Assembly: GCF_022179185.1 (NCBI RefSeq)
Contig: NZ_BPQJ01000051.1
Location: forward strand, 1-45,434
Direction of reading: 5' to 3'
From: Methylobacterium frigidaeris
GTDB lineage: Bacteria; Pseudomonadota; Alphaproteobacteria; Rhizobiales; Beijerinckiaceae
DNA length: 45,434 nucleotides
Shown: piece by piece, positions 34,376 to 45,382 of the stretch
Layout: the number at the start of each line of letters is the position of its first letter
How positions within the stretch are numbered: the first letter of the stretch is position 1
Notes under the pieces: model-generated
The model's input: the letters and a program-made list of their open reading frames with translations, nothing else
Databases searched by the model: none
Told to the model about the DNA's origin: nothing
Position numbers and translations under genes: made by a program

Positions 34376-35564
34376 CGGATTTGTCATTCGACCGGTTCAC
34401 CATCCGCAGCACGGGCTCGCGCTCGCCGTCGATGATGCTGAGGTCGTAATCGGGCAAGGGAACCGCCGCGTCGACGATCTCCTTGATCGCCTGCCGAAAT
34501 TTGTGCTTGGGGAGCTTCGACCCACTCCGCTTGTGGAGTTCGGTCATGCCGTACCGGGCTTCCGTCTGTCCGGCGGCCTTGCGCGCCAGTCGATACAGGA
34601 ACTTCGCGATCGGCCGCGTGATCAGGAAGTAATCCGGATTCAGGGTGAGGATCGAGGGCTTGCCGTCCGGCTTGACGACCCCCTCGTAGACCCAGTCCGG
34701 AATATCGATCTCGACCTGGTCGATGCGGTCGGCGCTGGTCCGGGACACGACCTTGTAGCGGCCGATCAGCGGAAACGCCTCGGTCTCGCGGCGGCGCGTC
34801 TTTGCCCTGTCGCTCGACAGGTTGGTGATCTTGATCCGGGTCGCCTGAAGACGGTCCAGCGCGCGCTCGAGGTCCTCGTACTGCTTCCCGCCCAGTTCGC
34901 GCCGGCAGAATTTCAGAATCTCGGACGCGGCGGGTCGGTAGGTCCGGGGCGGCAGTGACGGCCGCAAGCCCTTCGAATCGTCGATCCGGTACTGCCGCGT
35001 CTGCTCCGCGAGGTGCGAGATCATGTTGATGACGATGTCGTAGTCGTAGGCGGTGGCGAGCCCGACCTCGGCGCCACCCTCGACGGTGATGACGGAATCC
35101 TTCAGCTCGTAGCGGATGACCCCCTCCCCCGTCGTCTTCGACAGGGCGAAGGGCGCGATGTCCATCAGGTTCATGTCGTCCTTGATCGGAGCGTCATGAA
35201 CGGTCGGCACGAAGAACGCCAGCTGGGCGTCGTCGAGCGGCGGCGGGCGGACGAGGGCGCGGGGCTGGCGCGGCACCTCGTGCTCGATGATCTTGGCGAC
35301 CTCCTCGGAGCGGATGGCGTCCGCCAGGATCGTGAGGGATTTTCGGAGCGGCTCCTCCTCCCCAAACTCCGCGAGCTTGAGATCCGCGAACGAGCGTCGG
35401 CTGTAGAAGCGCCGGATGCGGCTGAGGCCGTCCTTCGACAGGGGAATGAACTCGTCCCCGCGCAGGTGCGCGACCTGCTGTGCGACACCCTGAAGGTATT
35501 CGTTCTTCTCGTGGAGCGAGAGTTTGGCGAACTCCTCGCGCGTCTTGAGATGCAGCTTCGCCAT
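34350..35564 (-). CDS. repA: Plasmid replication initiator protein A (RPA family)
   Basis: A 404-residue initiator of the RPA family (PF10134) found on alphaproteobacterial plasmids. Family-typical segments are FFVPTVHDAPIKDDMNLMDI, PFALSKTTGEGVIRYEL, YDYDIVINMISHLAEQ and ALDRLQATRIKITNL. It should bind the iterons that lie just beyond, and partly within, its 3' end. The ATG at 35564 has GGTAGG upstream. It is divergent from the partition genes, so one intergenic region can balance copy number and segregation. Confidence 0.9.
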   Translation of the reverse strand: MAKLHLKTREEFAKLSLHEKNEYLQGVAQQVAHLRGDEFIPLSKDGLSRIRRFYSRRSFADLKLAEFGEEEPLRKSLTILADAIRSEEVAKIIEHEVPRQPRALVRPPPLDDAQLAFFVPTVHDAPIKDDMNLMDIAPFALSKTTGEGVIRYELKDSVITVEGGAEVGLATAYDYDIVINMISHLAEQTRQYRIDDSKGLRPSLPPRTYRPAASEILKFCRRELGGKQYEDLERALDRLQATRIKITNLSSDRAKTRRRETEAFPLIGRYKVVSRTSADRIDQVEIDIPDWVYEGVVKPDGKPSILTLNPDYFLITRPIAKFLYRLARKAAGQTEARYGMTELHKRSGSKLPKHKFRQAIKEIVDAAVPLPDYDLSIIDGEREPVLRMVNRSNDKSAVHGSADP

Positions 35565-36023
35565 CGGCCTACCAGTTCCTCAAGCGCTTCCATAGCACAG
35601 CATCACCTTGCGCATTCGTCTCCGGCGCCTCGGCCTCGGCGCATCAATATCGATCCGGTCTCCCCTCCCGCCTGGCATCGGGCGGCCCCGGGCAGGATTT
35701 CGTCTCCCATCGCTGCCGGGATCGCAGCCGCCCTCCCCTTCCCGGCATTCGCGCTCCCCGTCGTGAGCGGGCGACCTGCGTGAGGCTCCCGCATTCGTCC
35801 CGGAGCGTGATGGTGCGGGACGCAGTCCGGCGCGGCCGCCCCTGTTCCTGTGACGGTGCCCACCAGTCCGGAAGCACGGGCGATGTCCCTCCATGGCGTG
35901 TCCGGCGGTCAAGCTTGTGCGAGGCTTGCGACGGGCTCGACTTCCTGTCCCGAATCGGTCCTATCTTCTCGCTTGCGGTGTTATGGTCGAATTTACCGTT
36001 TCACCGTGAACGAGGCCGGACAG
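35565..36023. promoter_or_regulatory. Divergent rep/par intergenic region
   Basis: This 459-base gap carries the promoters of the initiator (leftward) and parA (rightward). TTCACCGTGAA (36000-36010) is a small odd palindrome 14 bases before the parA start and could be an autoregulatory site. No match to a standard RepB parS palindrome was seen. Open frames inside the gap show no domain. Confidence 0.4.
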
Positions 36024-37247
36024 ATGACTCAACACGCTCAGCCGAGCGGACCCTGGGCGCCCAACCAGACGGCGGGCCGCGATGCCCAGATCCTGGGTGC
36101 GAAGCTGCGCGAGATCGCCTCCGTCGTGTTCTCGCCGTCGGAAGCGAAGACGCTGCGCCGGTACACGTCGGGCGAGGTCGCCCGCATCCTCGGCGTGACC
36201 GACAGCCGGATCCGGCAGCTCTCACCCAGTCTCCTCGTCTCGGAACCGGAGGTCGCTCCGGGCGGCCGCCGGCTCTTCACCTTGGCCGACATCCATGCGC
36301 TGCGCGCTCACCTCGATGAGATCGACCGCGTCGGCCGACGGTATCTCCCGCACCGGGATCCTGCCAAAGGCGAGCACCTCCAGGTCATCGCCTGCGTGAA
36401 CTTCAAGGGCGGCTCGGGAAAGACGACGACATCCGCGCACCTCGCCCAGTCGCTGGTCCTGCGCGGCTACCGCGTGCTCGCCATCGACCTCGATCCGCAA
36501 GCCAGCCTCTCCACCCTTCTCGGAGTCAGGCCCGAGAACGAGCGGGAGCCCTACCCCACCATCTACGATGCGATCCGCTACGGAGACCAGCGGCGCCCCT
36601 TCGACGAGGTGATCCGGCAGACGTACTTCACCGGCCTGGATCTGGTCGCCGCCGACCTGGAGCTGGAGGTTTTCGAGTTCGAGGCGCCGATGCAGTCGGC
36701 GCGGCGGAAGCCGAACGACCCGGAACCGCCGTTCTTCGCGCGCATGGGCCTCGCCCTGACCGAGGTGGCGGACCGATACGACGTCGTCGTGATCGATTGC
36801 CCCCCGCGCCTCGGCTACCTGACCATCGCGGCCCTCTGCGCGGCCACCGCGCTCCTCATCACGATCCATCCGCAGATGCTCGACGTCTCGAGCATGCGCC
36901 AGTTCCTGACCATGATGGACGAGATCATGGAACCCGTGCGGGCGCAGGGCGCGGCCCCGACGCATGATTGGTTTCGCTACCTCATCACCCGATTCGAGCC
37001 TCAGGACACGCCACAGACCGAGGTGGTCGCGATGCTCCGCGGCCTGTTCGGCGAGCGCGTCCTGACCAAGGCCATGCTTCAATCGGCGGCGGTCTCGAAT
37101 TCGGGCCTGCGCGGGCAGACCGTGTACGAGACGCCCCTTCGACGTGACGAGGTCACGGGATCGACGTACCGTCGAGCCCTGGACGCACTCGACGCCGTCA
37201 ACGGGGAGATCGAAGGGCTCATCACCCGCGCATGGGGCCGCACATGA
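36024..37247 (+). CDS. parA: Plasmid partition ATPase, ParA (RepA of repABC type)
   Basis: A 407-residue partition ATPase. The start at 36024 gives the normal family length; the frame is open further upstream but lacks similarity there. A MerR-like DNA-binding helix pair (YTSGEVARILGVTDSRIRQL, about 47-66) is followed by the deviant Walker A KGGSGKTT (128-135) and VVVIDCPPRLGYLTIAAL. The protein positions plasmid copies by a DNA-bound gradient and usually represses its own operon. It overlaps parB as ATGA. Unlike repABC plasmids, no RepC gene follows; replication is left to the RPA protein. Confidence 0.93.
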   Translation: MTQHAQPSGPWAPNQTAGRDAQILGAKLREIASVVFSPSEAKTLRRYTSGEVARILGVTDSRIRQLSPSLLVSEPEVAPGGRRLFTLADIHALRAHLDEIDRVGRRYLPHRDPAKGEHLQVIACVNFKGGSGKTTTSAHLAQSLVLRGYRVLAIDLDPQASLSTLLGVRPENEREPYPTIYDAIRYGDQRRPFDEVIRQTYFTGLDLVAADLELEVFEFEAPMQSARRKPNDPEPPFFARMGLALTEVADRYDVVVIDCPPRLGYLTIAALCAATALLITIHPQMLDVSSMRQFLTMMDEIMEPVRAQGAAPTHDWFRYLITRFEPQDTPQTEVVAMLRGLFGERVLTKAMLQSAAVSNSGLRGQTVYETPLRRDEVTGSTYRRALDALDAVNGEIEGLITRAWGRT

Positions 37248-38257
37248 ACCAGAAGAAGCGCCTCAGTGCCATCATGGGCACGCCCGTTCAGGCCGATGCT
37301 CCGCCACAGGCCTCACCTGAACCATCAATGGGTTACACCCCTGTAGCAGGTGCTACGCCTCACGCTCCCGCCGTCGAGAAGCGTCCCGCGGCGGCGCGCT
37401 CCATGGCGGCCATGTGGGCTGCCTCCCGACCCGCTCCGGCGGAGGTCGACGGCGCAGTCGTCGATCTCGACCCCGATCTGTGCCTGCCGTCCGCCATCGC
37501 GGACCGTGTTCCCGACGTCACGGATGCGACATTCGGAGCCTTCGTCGATCAGATCCGCGAGGAGGGCCAGCACACGCCGATCCTCGTACGCCGGCATCCC
37601 CGGCAGACCGGACATTACGAGATCGCCTATGGGCGTCGCCGGACGCGGGCAGCCAAGGCACTCGGCACGCCCGTCCGTGCCGTCGTGCGCGATCTGAGCG
37701 ATGCCGAACTTGTGGTCGCGCAGGGGTCCGAGAATCTCGCCCGGGAGGACCTGTCCTACATCGAACGGGCGCATTTCGCCCGGAACATGGAGCAGGCCGG
37801 GATCGCCCGGGATGTGATCCTCAAGGCGATGAGCGTGCATCGCCCGGATCTCGCCAACTACCTGGCGGTGGCCGAGGCGATACCCGCGCCGGTGCTCGCC
37901 GCGATCGGGCCGGCGCCGAAGGTCGGGCGCCCTCGCTGGCTCACGCTCGCCGACCGGATCAAGGCCGCGACATCGGAGCAGGTCGATGCCGCCCTTGTCT
38001 CCCCGGGGCTTGCCGGCAAGGCCTCCGACGAGCGGTTTACGGTGATCCTGAATGCCTTGGCGCCGCCGCCGCCGCGCAAGGCGAAGCCGCGGGCCGAGAC
38101 CGTCAAGGATGCCAGAGGCGTGAAGTTCGCCCGCATCGAGCGGAGCTCCGACGGCATGCGCGTGACGCTGGACGAGAAGGCGGAGCCGGGCTTCGCCGAT
38201 TATCTCGCCGAGCGCCTTCCCGAAATGCTTGCCGCTTACCGGCAGGGCAGGGGCTGA
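37244..38257 (+). CDS. parB: Plasmid partition protein ParB (RepB type)
   Basis: A 337-residue centromere-binding protein. The start at 37244 overlaps the parA stop (ATGA) and gives MNQKKRLSAIMG, a typical RepB opening that interacts with ParA. The CTP-binding ParB core shows HTPILVRRHPRQTGHYEIAY, GRRRTRAAKALG and ENLAREDLSYIERAHFARNM, followed by the helix-turn-helix region GIARDVILKAMSVHRPDLAN. Its parS target was not located. Confidence 0.92.
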   Translation: MNQKKRLSAIMGTPVQADAPPQASPEPSMGYTPVAGATPHAPAVEKRPAAARSMAAMWAASRPAPAEVDGAVVDLDPDLCLPSAIADRVPDVTDATFGAFVDQIREEGQHTPILVRRHPRQTGHYEIAYGRRRTRAAKALGTPVRAVVRDLSDAELVVAQGSENLAREDLSYIERAHFARNMEQAGIARDVILKAMSVHRPDLANYLAVAEAIPAPVLAAIGPAPKVGRPRWLTLADRIKAATSEQVDAALVSPGLAGKASDERFTVILNALAPPPPRKAKPRAETVKDARGVKFARIERSSDGMRVTLDEKAEPGFADYLAERLPEMLAAYRQGRG

Positions 38258-39347
38258 CCCGATCCCTCCCTCGAACGGAGGGGAGACGGCGACGCCGTCA
38301 GGAGGGGCCCACCGGACCGAGGTCCGGGAGGCCCGATCCCTGGAGTTCCGGATGGCCTCCGGGAATCGCTCTGCCCGGCCTGTCGGGGGTCTGAACTCCG
38401 CCGGTCGCGACGGACCCCGCAGTGGCGTGACACGGACCGGTTCTCGGACCCGCTCCGCCGTCACGGCGGGAACCGTCTGCCCAGTATGGGCCGCTTCGGA
38501 CGCGTCGTCTCCACAGTCCAACAGACGCATCGCCGTCGTGTCGAGATCCCGGCTGCCGAGAGCAAACCCGGTGCTTCGCGCCACGGCGATGTCGCGCGAG
38601 AGTGCCGCGTCCGAGTACGACACGGCGCGATGAGGCCTACGAGATCGATGACAGGGCGGGGGAGGGGGCGGCCAACGGATTCATCTTTGCTTCACCATGT
38701 CCGGCGCGTCGCGCTCATCCCTCTCGCCACGCGGGTCGGCAACTGGACGGCGGTGGCGGGCATCGACCTCGCGCTCGCCCGCAGAAAGGTCCGATGACCA
38801 CCCACAGAAGCGTCGATGAATGATCCGGGGCTCGACGCCGTCAGGACGCGGTTCGTCATCGAACGACTGCCGCACGTTCTTACAGGAAGGCAGGACCCGT
38901 CTCGGTGTCTGATCGGCAGGCCGATCGGATCAAGCGCGATCCGGCGTCACGCCCCGCGAAAGCGTGAGTGCGGTGCCCATGCGACGGCGCGTCGGGATGC
39001 CCGATACGCTCGCCCGGCGGTCGATCGAGGGGAGGGGAGGGCACCACAGCCTCGACTCGGCCTCAGGCGGCGGGCGCAGGCTGGACGAGGCCGGTCTCGG
39101 CTTAGGCCGAGACTGGCTTCGTCGACATGCACCGGCAAGGCCGGACCGCCGAGATGTGGGAGACGCGGCCCGGCATGGGCGTGACCGCGCTGGTCCAGGC
39201 CACCCCCGGCATCGGGCGTGGATCCCGCCCCGCCGCAGGCAGCCCGGGAGATCGCCCGTCACAGATCGCACGATTGCGGCGCGATCCGGCGACGCGCTCG
39301 CACGGCCCGGATTCACCCTGCATGGTTGCGGACGGCAATGCGGCGGA
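38258..39347. other. About 1.1 kb without a recognisable gene
   Basis: No open frame here shows a domain or a credible start. Structures seen: CCGCCG-TCA-CGGCGG (38455-38469), the perfect dyad GATCGGC-AG-GCCGATC (38911-38926) and a stem GTCTCGGC/GCCGAGAC with a short loop (39094-39113), which could end transcripts from the GntR gene. Any of the dyads might be a partition site, but none matches a known consensus. Confidence 0.45.
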
Positions 39348-40073
39348 TCACAGATGCTTGAGACCGTAGCTCGCGAGAAGCGGCAGAAGCTCGTCCCGGG
39401 CGCGAAGACGGTGCTGACGAGCCGCCGCCAGCGCGGCGTCTGGATCGCCCGTGCGAATGGTCTGGGCGATCTGACGGTGCTCCGCGATCGACGCGTCAAG
39501 GCCGCGGCGCAGGTTGAGCGTCAGCATTCGGGCCCGGTGTGACTGGTCGTTGATCGTATGCATGATCCGGCTCATCCGCCCGTTGCGGACATGCTCGATC
39601 AGCATGTTGTGGAAAGCGCCGTCGGCTTCGCCCCAGGCCGGAAGATCGGCGCGGGCGTGCGCCTCCTCCATCGCCGTCGTCCAGGAATCAAGGGCATCGG
39701 CCGCCGCGGCGCGTTCGGCGCTCGGCAGGGCTGCGATCAGTTCGGCCGCCCGGCCCTCGATGCCGATGATCACGTCGTAGATCTCCCGCATGTCGTCCGG
39801 GGCGAGCGCCAGGATCAGGATGCCCTTGCGCGGCAGAACGCGGACGAGGCCGTCCTCCTGCAACCGGATCGCCGCCTCATGGACCGGGGTCCGGCTCATC
39901 CCGAGCCGCAGGGCGATCTCCTGCTCTGAAGCCTGGTAGCCCGGCGCGAAGGTCGCGTCGCGGATGTTCGCGCGCATCGCCGCGTAGGCGTCGTCGACGA
40001 GCGAGGTGCGCTTCTCCGTCTCCTCGCCGGGCACCCTCTCACCCTCTGATCCTCTGGACTGAGCCCGCATCAT
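39348..40073 (-). CDS. GntR-family regulator with FCD domain
   Basis: A 241-residue regulator. The start at 40073 has AAGGGAGGTG upstream. The winged helix covers about residues 25-90 (SEQEIALRLGMSRTPVHEAA), and the FCD effector domain follows (MREIYDVIIGIEGRAAELIA, then the metal-binding Asp/His positions in DGAFHNML and AEHRQIAQTI). It is divergent from the tartrate operon and very likely controls it, with tartrate or a derivative as effector. In classic ttu operons the regulator is a LysR protein, so this is a different regulatory solution. Confidence 0.9.
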   Translation of the reverse strand: MMRAQSRGSEGERVPGEETEKRTSLVDDAYAAMRANIRDATFAPGYQASEQEIALRLGMSRTPVHEAAIRLQEDGLVRVLPRKGILILALAPDDMREIYDVIIGIEGRAAELIAALPSAERAAAADALDSWTTAMEEAHARADLPAWGEADGAFHNMLIEHVRNGRMSRIMHTINDQSHRARMLTLNLRRGLDASIAEHRQIAQTIRTGDPDAALAAARQHRLRARDELLPLLASYGLKHL

Positions 40074-40103
40074 CCCGCACCTCCCTTGAGGTCTACGCAT
40101 ATC

Positions 40104-40182
40104 ATCTTCCATGCAACGCGCGGAACCGGGGTTGACAGGGTGGTCTTCCCCTGTCAACGGTATTCCAGCTTGCATGGAAGAT
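40104..40182. promoter_or_regulatory. Paired operators and promoter between the GntR and tartrate genes
   Basis: Two nested inverted repeats fill this gap. The outer pair is ATCTTCCATGCAA (40104-40116) and TTGCATGGAAGAT (40170-40182), exact over 13 bases. The inner pair is GTTGACAGGG (40131-40140) and CCCTGTCAAC (40149-40158). Each inner arm contains TTGACA, a consensus -35 box, one for each direction. A GntR dimer at each outer site could loop the DNA and shut both promoters. Confidence 0.65.
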
Positions 40183-40226
40183 AGCGCTCAAGAATGAATG
40201 GAGCGCCCAGGCAGCAGGAGGAAACG

Positions 40227-41525
40227 ATGAGCGCTTCGCTGGAGAGAGCGACCATGCGCCGTGTATCATGGCGCTTGGTCCCTTTCATATGCCTTCTCTA
40301 CTTCATTGCCTTCATCGACCGCGTGAACATCGGCTTCGCCGCGCTGACGATGAACAAGGATCTCGGCTTCTCCTCAGCCGTGTTCGGCTTCGGGGCCGGT
40401 GTGTTCTTCTTCGGATATTTCCTGTTCGAGGTGCCCTCGAACATCATCCTGGACAAGGTGGGCGCCCGCCTGTGGATCGCCCGGGTGATGATCACCTGGG
40501 GGATCATCTCCGGCGCCTTCGCCTTCGTGAAGGGCGAGTATAGCTTCTACGCACTGCGCTTCCTGCTCGGTGCGGCCGAGGCCGGCTTCTTTCCCGGCAT
40601 CATCCTCTATCTGAGTTACTGGTTCCCGGCCCGCTACCGCGCCGGCGTCGTCTCGCTGTTCATGGCGGCGGCTCCGATCTCTGTCGTGCTGGGCTCGCCG
40701 ATCTCGAGCGCGCTGCTCGGGATGGACGGCATCCTCGGCCTGCACGGCTGGCAGTGGATGTTCCTCATCGAGGCGGCTCCGGCGGTCGTGCTCGGTGTCG
40801 TCGTGCTGTTCTACATGACCGACCGGCCCGAGAAGGCGAAGTGGCTCTCGGAGGAGCAGCGCGACTGGCTCGTCGCGGAGATGAACGCGGAGCGGGCCGC
40901 CAAGCAGACGGCGGCCAAGCACAGCATCATGGCTGGTCTGGCCGACATCCGCGTGCTGGCACTCGCCCTGATCTACTTCGGCACCTCGGCCGGCCTCTAC
41001 ACGCTCGGCATCTGGGCGCCGCAGATCATCAAGAGCTTCGGCCTGTCCACCATGGCGGTCGGCTTCCTCAACGGCGTGCCGCCGACCCTGGCGGTGATCG
41101 CGATGATCCTGTGGGCGCGCCACTCGGACAAGACCGGCGAGCGCACCTGGCACGTCGTCATCGCCTGCCTCGTCGCCTCGGCCGGCCTCGTGCTCGCCGG
41201 CGGTGCCACCTCGGTCGCCGCCGTGATCGCGGCGCTCAGCCTGGTCAATATCGGCATCAGCGCGGCCAAGCCCCCGCTCTGGGCGATGCCGACGATGTTC
41301 CTGTCCGGCTCGGCCGCGGCGGTCGGCATTGCCACGATCAACTCGATCGGTAACCTCGGCGGCTTCGTCGGGCCCTGGGCGATCGGCTGGATCAAGGACC
41401 GGACCGGCAGCTTCACCGGCGGGCTGATCTTCGTCGCCGGGCTGCTGATCCTGTCCGCGGTCCTGACGCTCATCGTCGCCCGTGCGGGGCGACGCGCCGG
41501 AGCGGCGGGCGCTGCCGCGCACTGA
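40227..41525 (+). CDS. ttuB: MFS transporter, ACS family, putative tartrate importer
   Basis: A 432-residue major facilitator protein with about 12 membrane helices. The start at 40227 has AGGAGG upstream. The N-terminal CLLYFIAFIDRVNIGFAALT is characteristic of the anion:cation symporter family that includes tartrate, phthalate and galactonate carriers. It is the first gene of an operon with the same order as ttuB-ttuC-ttuD-ttuE of Agrobacterium vitis, which is the reason for the substrate assignment. Confidence 0.88.
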   Translation: MSASLERATMRRVSWRLVPFICLLYFIAFIDRVNIGFAALTMNKDLGFSSAVFGFGAGVFFFGYFLFEVPSNIILDKVGARLWIARVMITWGIISGAFAFVKGEYSFYALRFLLGAAEAGFFPGIILYLSYWFPARYRAGVVSLFMAAAPISVVLGSPISSALLGMDGILGLHGWQWMFLIEAAPAVVLGVVVLFYMTDRPEKAKWLSEEQRDWLVAEMNAERAAKQTAAKHSIMAGLADIRVLALALIYFGTSAGLYTLGIWAPQIIKSFGLSTMAVGFLNGVPPTLAVIAMILWARHSDKTGERTWHVVIACLVASAGLVLAGGATSVAAVIAALSLVNIGISAAKPPLWAMPTMFLSGSAAAVGIATINSIGNLGGFVGPWAIGWIKDRTGSFTGGLIFVAGLLILSAVLTLIVARAGRRAGAAGAAAH

Positions 41526-41569
41526 ACACCCTCTTCCCCTTGATCCCTCATCCCACACGGAGACTCGTC

Positions 41570-42649
41570 ATGACCAAGACCTACAAGATCGCCGCGATCC
41601 CGGCCGACGGCATCGGCATCGAGGTCATCGCCGCCGGCGTCGAGGTGCTGAACGCGCTGGCCGAGAAGACCGGCACGTTCCGGTTCCAGTTCGACCACTT
41701 CGACTGGGGCTCGGACTACTACAAGACGCACGGCGTGATGATGCCGGCCGACGGTCGCGAGCAGATCAGGAACCACGACGCGATCTACTTCGGTGCCGTC
41801 GGCGCGCCGGACGTGCCGGACCACATCACCCTGTGGGGCCTGCGGCTCGCCATCTGCCAGCCCTTCGACCAGTACGCCAATGTCCGCCCGACCCGGATCC
41901 TGCCCGGCATCACCAGCCCGCTGCGCCACGTCTCGGGGCCCGAGCTCGACTGGGTGATCGTGCGTGAGAACTCGGAGGGCGAGTATGCGGGCGTCGGCGG
42001 CCGCGTTCACCAGGGCCACCCGGAGGAGGTCGCCACCGACGTCTCGATGATGACGCGCACCGGCGTCTCCCGCATCATCCGCTACGCCTTCAAGCTCGCC
42101 CAGAGCCGCCCGCGCAAGCTCCTCACCGTGGTGACGAAGTCGAACGCCCAGCGCCACGCCATGGTGATGTGGGACGAGATCGCCGCCGAGGTGGCGCAGG
42201 AATTCCCGGACGTGACCTGGGACAAGATGCTGGTCGACGCCATGACGATGCGCATGGTGATCAAGCCCGAGACCCTCGACACCATCGTGGCGACGAACCT
42301 GCACGCCGACATCCTGTCGGACCTGGCCGCGGCCCTCGCCGGCTCGCTCGGCATCGCGCCGACCGCGAACATCAACCCGGAGCGGAAGTTCCCGTCGATG
42401 TTCGAGCCGATCCACGGCTCGGCCTTCGACATCACCGGCAAGGGCATCGCCAACCCGATCGCGACCTTCTGGACCGCCTGCCAGATGCTGGAGCACCTCG
42501 GCGAGAAGCCGGCGGCCGACCGGCTGATGCGCGCGGTGGAGCGGGTGACCGCCGATCCGAGCCTGCACACCCCCGATCTCGGCGGCAAGGCGACGACCCG
42601 TCAGGTCACCGACGCCGTCATCGCGGCGATCCAGGGCGACAACGAGTAA
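41570..42649 (+). CDS. ttuC: Tartrate dehydrogenase/decarboxylase
   Basis: A 359-residue NAD- and divalent-metal-dependent beta-decarboxylating dehydrogenase. It oxidises tartrate to oxaloglycolate and can decarboxylate it to D-glycerate or act on malate. Segments shared with the family are IAAIPADGIGIEVIAAGVEV, VRENSEGEYAGVGGRVHQG, TVVTKSNAQRHAMVMWDEI and MFEPIHGSAFDITGKGIANP. The start at 41570 has GGAG upstream. Confidence 0.93.
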   Translation: MTKTYKIAAIPADGIGIEVIAAGVEVLNALAEKTGTFRFQFDHFDWGSDYYKTHGVMMPADGREQIRNHDAIYFGAVGAPDVPDHITLWGLRLAICQPFDQYANVRPTRILPGITSPLRHVSGPELDWVIVRENSEGEYAGVGGRVHQGHPEEVATDVSMMTRTGVSRIIRYAFKLAQSRPRKLLTVVTKSNAQRHAMVMWDEIAAEVAQEFPDVTWDKMLVDAMTMRMVIKPETLDTIVATNLHADILSDLAAALAGSLGIAPTANINPERKFPSMFEPIHGSAFDITGKGIANPIATFWTACQMLEHLGEKPAADRLMRAVERVTADPSLHTPDLGGKATTRQVTDAVIAAIQGDNE

Positions 42650-42659
42650 GGGGCACGCC

Positions 42660-43919
42660 GTGACCGAGCCCGGAGACTTCCTGCGGCGGCTCTTCGCCGC
42701 CGCCGTGGCGGCGGCCGATCCGGCCGTCAGCCTCGCCCGTCACCTGCCCGAGCCGCCCCGCGGCCGCACCATCGTCGTCGGGGCGGGCAAGGCCGCTGCC
42801 GCGATGGCCCGCGCCGTCGAGGCGGCCTGGCCGGGCGAGATCTCCGGGCTCGTGGTCACCCGCTACGGGCACGGTGCCCCGACCACCCGGATCGCGGTGG
42901 TCGAGGCCGCCCACCCGGTACCGGACGCGGCCGGCGAGGCCGCGTCGAAGGCCATCCTCGAGGCGGTCGCCGGGCTCACCCCCGACGACCTCGTCCTCTG
43001 CCTGATCTCCGGCGGCGGCTCGGCCCTGCTGTCGCTCCCGGCGCCGGGGCTCACCCTCGCCGACAAGCAGGCCGTCAACCGCGCCCTGCTGACGTCGGGT
43101 GCCGCCATCGGCGAGATGAACTGCGTGCGGCGCCACCTCTCGGCGATCAAGGGCGGACGGCTCGCCGCCGCCTGCCACCCGGCCCGGGTGGTGACGCTGC
43201 TGATCTCCGACACGCCCGGCGACGACCCCCTCGACATCGCCTCCGGCCCGACCGTCGCCGATCCCACGACCTGCGCCGACGCGCTGGCGATCCTCGAGCG
43301 CCACCGGATCGAGATCCCGGTGGCGGTCCGCGCCCATCTGGAGAGCGGCGCGGGCGAATCGGTGAAGCCCGGCGATCCACGCCTCGGCACGCCCGACCTG
43401 CGGATGGTCGCCACACCGCTGATGGCGCTCCAGGCCGCGGCGGACCTCGCCCAGCGCGAGGGCATCACCCCCTGCATCCTCGGCGATGCCCTGGAAGGCG
43501 AGGCGCGCGAAGTCGGCAAGGTCATGGCCGGCATCGCCCGGAGCGTCGCCGCTCACGGCCTGCCGTTGCCCAGGCCTTGCGTGCTGCTCTCGGGCGGCGA
43601 GACCACCGTGTCGGTGCGGGGCGACGGCCGCGGCGGGCGCAACGTCGAGTTCCTGCTGGCGCTCGGCGCCGCGCTGAACGGGCATCCGGGGATCCACGCC
43701 ATCGCCGCCGACACCGACGGTGTGGACGGTCTGGAGGAGATCGCCGGGGCGGTTCTCGGCCCCGACACCCCGGCGCGTGCCGCCGCGCTCGGCCTGTCCC
43801 TGGCGGCGAGCCTCGCCCGCAACGACGGGCACGGCTTCTTCGAGGCCCTGGGCGACGCCGTCGTCACCGGCCCGACGCTCACCAACGTCAACGATTTCCG
43901 GGCGGTCCTGATCGCCTGA
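42660..43919 (+). CDS. ttuD: Glycerate 2-kinase/hydroxypyruvate reductase family protein (MOFRL)
   Basis: A 419-residue protein of the GckA/TtuD family. Recognisable parts are TIVVGAGKAAAAMARAVEAA, LISGGGSALLSLPAPGLTLA, VRRHLSAIKGGRLA and the C-terminal MOFRL segment LLSGGETTVSVRGDGRGG. Historically called hydroxypyruvate reductase in tartrate operons, members have been shown to phosphorylate glycerate at C2. Such activity would hand 2-phosphoglycerate to lower glycolysis, which explains the adjacent pyruvate kinase. The GTG start at 42660 follows AAGGGG. Confidence 0.92.
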   Translation: MTEPGDFLRRLFAAAVAAADPAVSLARHLPEPPRGRTIVVGAGKAAAAMARAVEAAWPGEISGLVVTRYGHGAPTTRIAVVEAAHPVPDAAGEAASKAILEAVAGLTPDDLVLCLISGGGSALLSLPAPGLTLADKQAVNRALLTSGAAIGEMNCVRRHLSAIKGGRLAAACHPARVVTLLISDTPGDDPLDIASGPTVADPTTCADALAILERHRIEIPVAVRAHLESGAGESVKPGDPRLGTPDLRMVATPLMALQAAADLAQREGITPCILGDALEGEAREVGKVMAGIARSVAAHGLPLPRPCVLLSGGETTVSVRGDGRGGRNVEFLLALGAALNGHPGIHAIAADTDGVDGLEEIAGAVLGPDTPARAAALGLSLAASLARNDGHGFFEALGDAVVTGPTLTNVNDFRAVLIA

Positions 43920-43969
43920 CCCGACCTCACACACCGGAAGGCGGCCGTTCTCGCGCGGCCGAATGTGTC

Positions 43970-45379
<1,410 letters not shown>

Positions 45380-45382
<3 letters not shown>

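Noticed and set aside
35998..36011. GTTTCACCGTGAAC as a parS site
   Set aside because: It begins GTT and ends AAC but is 14 bases instead of 16 and is not symmetric about the expected centre; noted only as a small palindrome.
38911..38926. GATCGGC-AG-GCCGATC as the partition site
   Set aside because: It is a perfect dyad downstream of parB but occurs once and matches no known RepB consensus.
39348..40175. Longer GntR start at 40175
   Set aside because: It would run through the operator region; the ATG at 40073 has a strong ribosome site.
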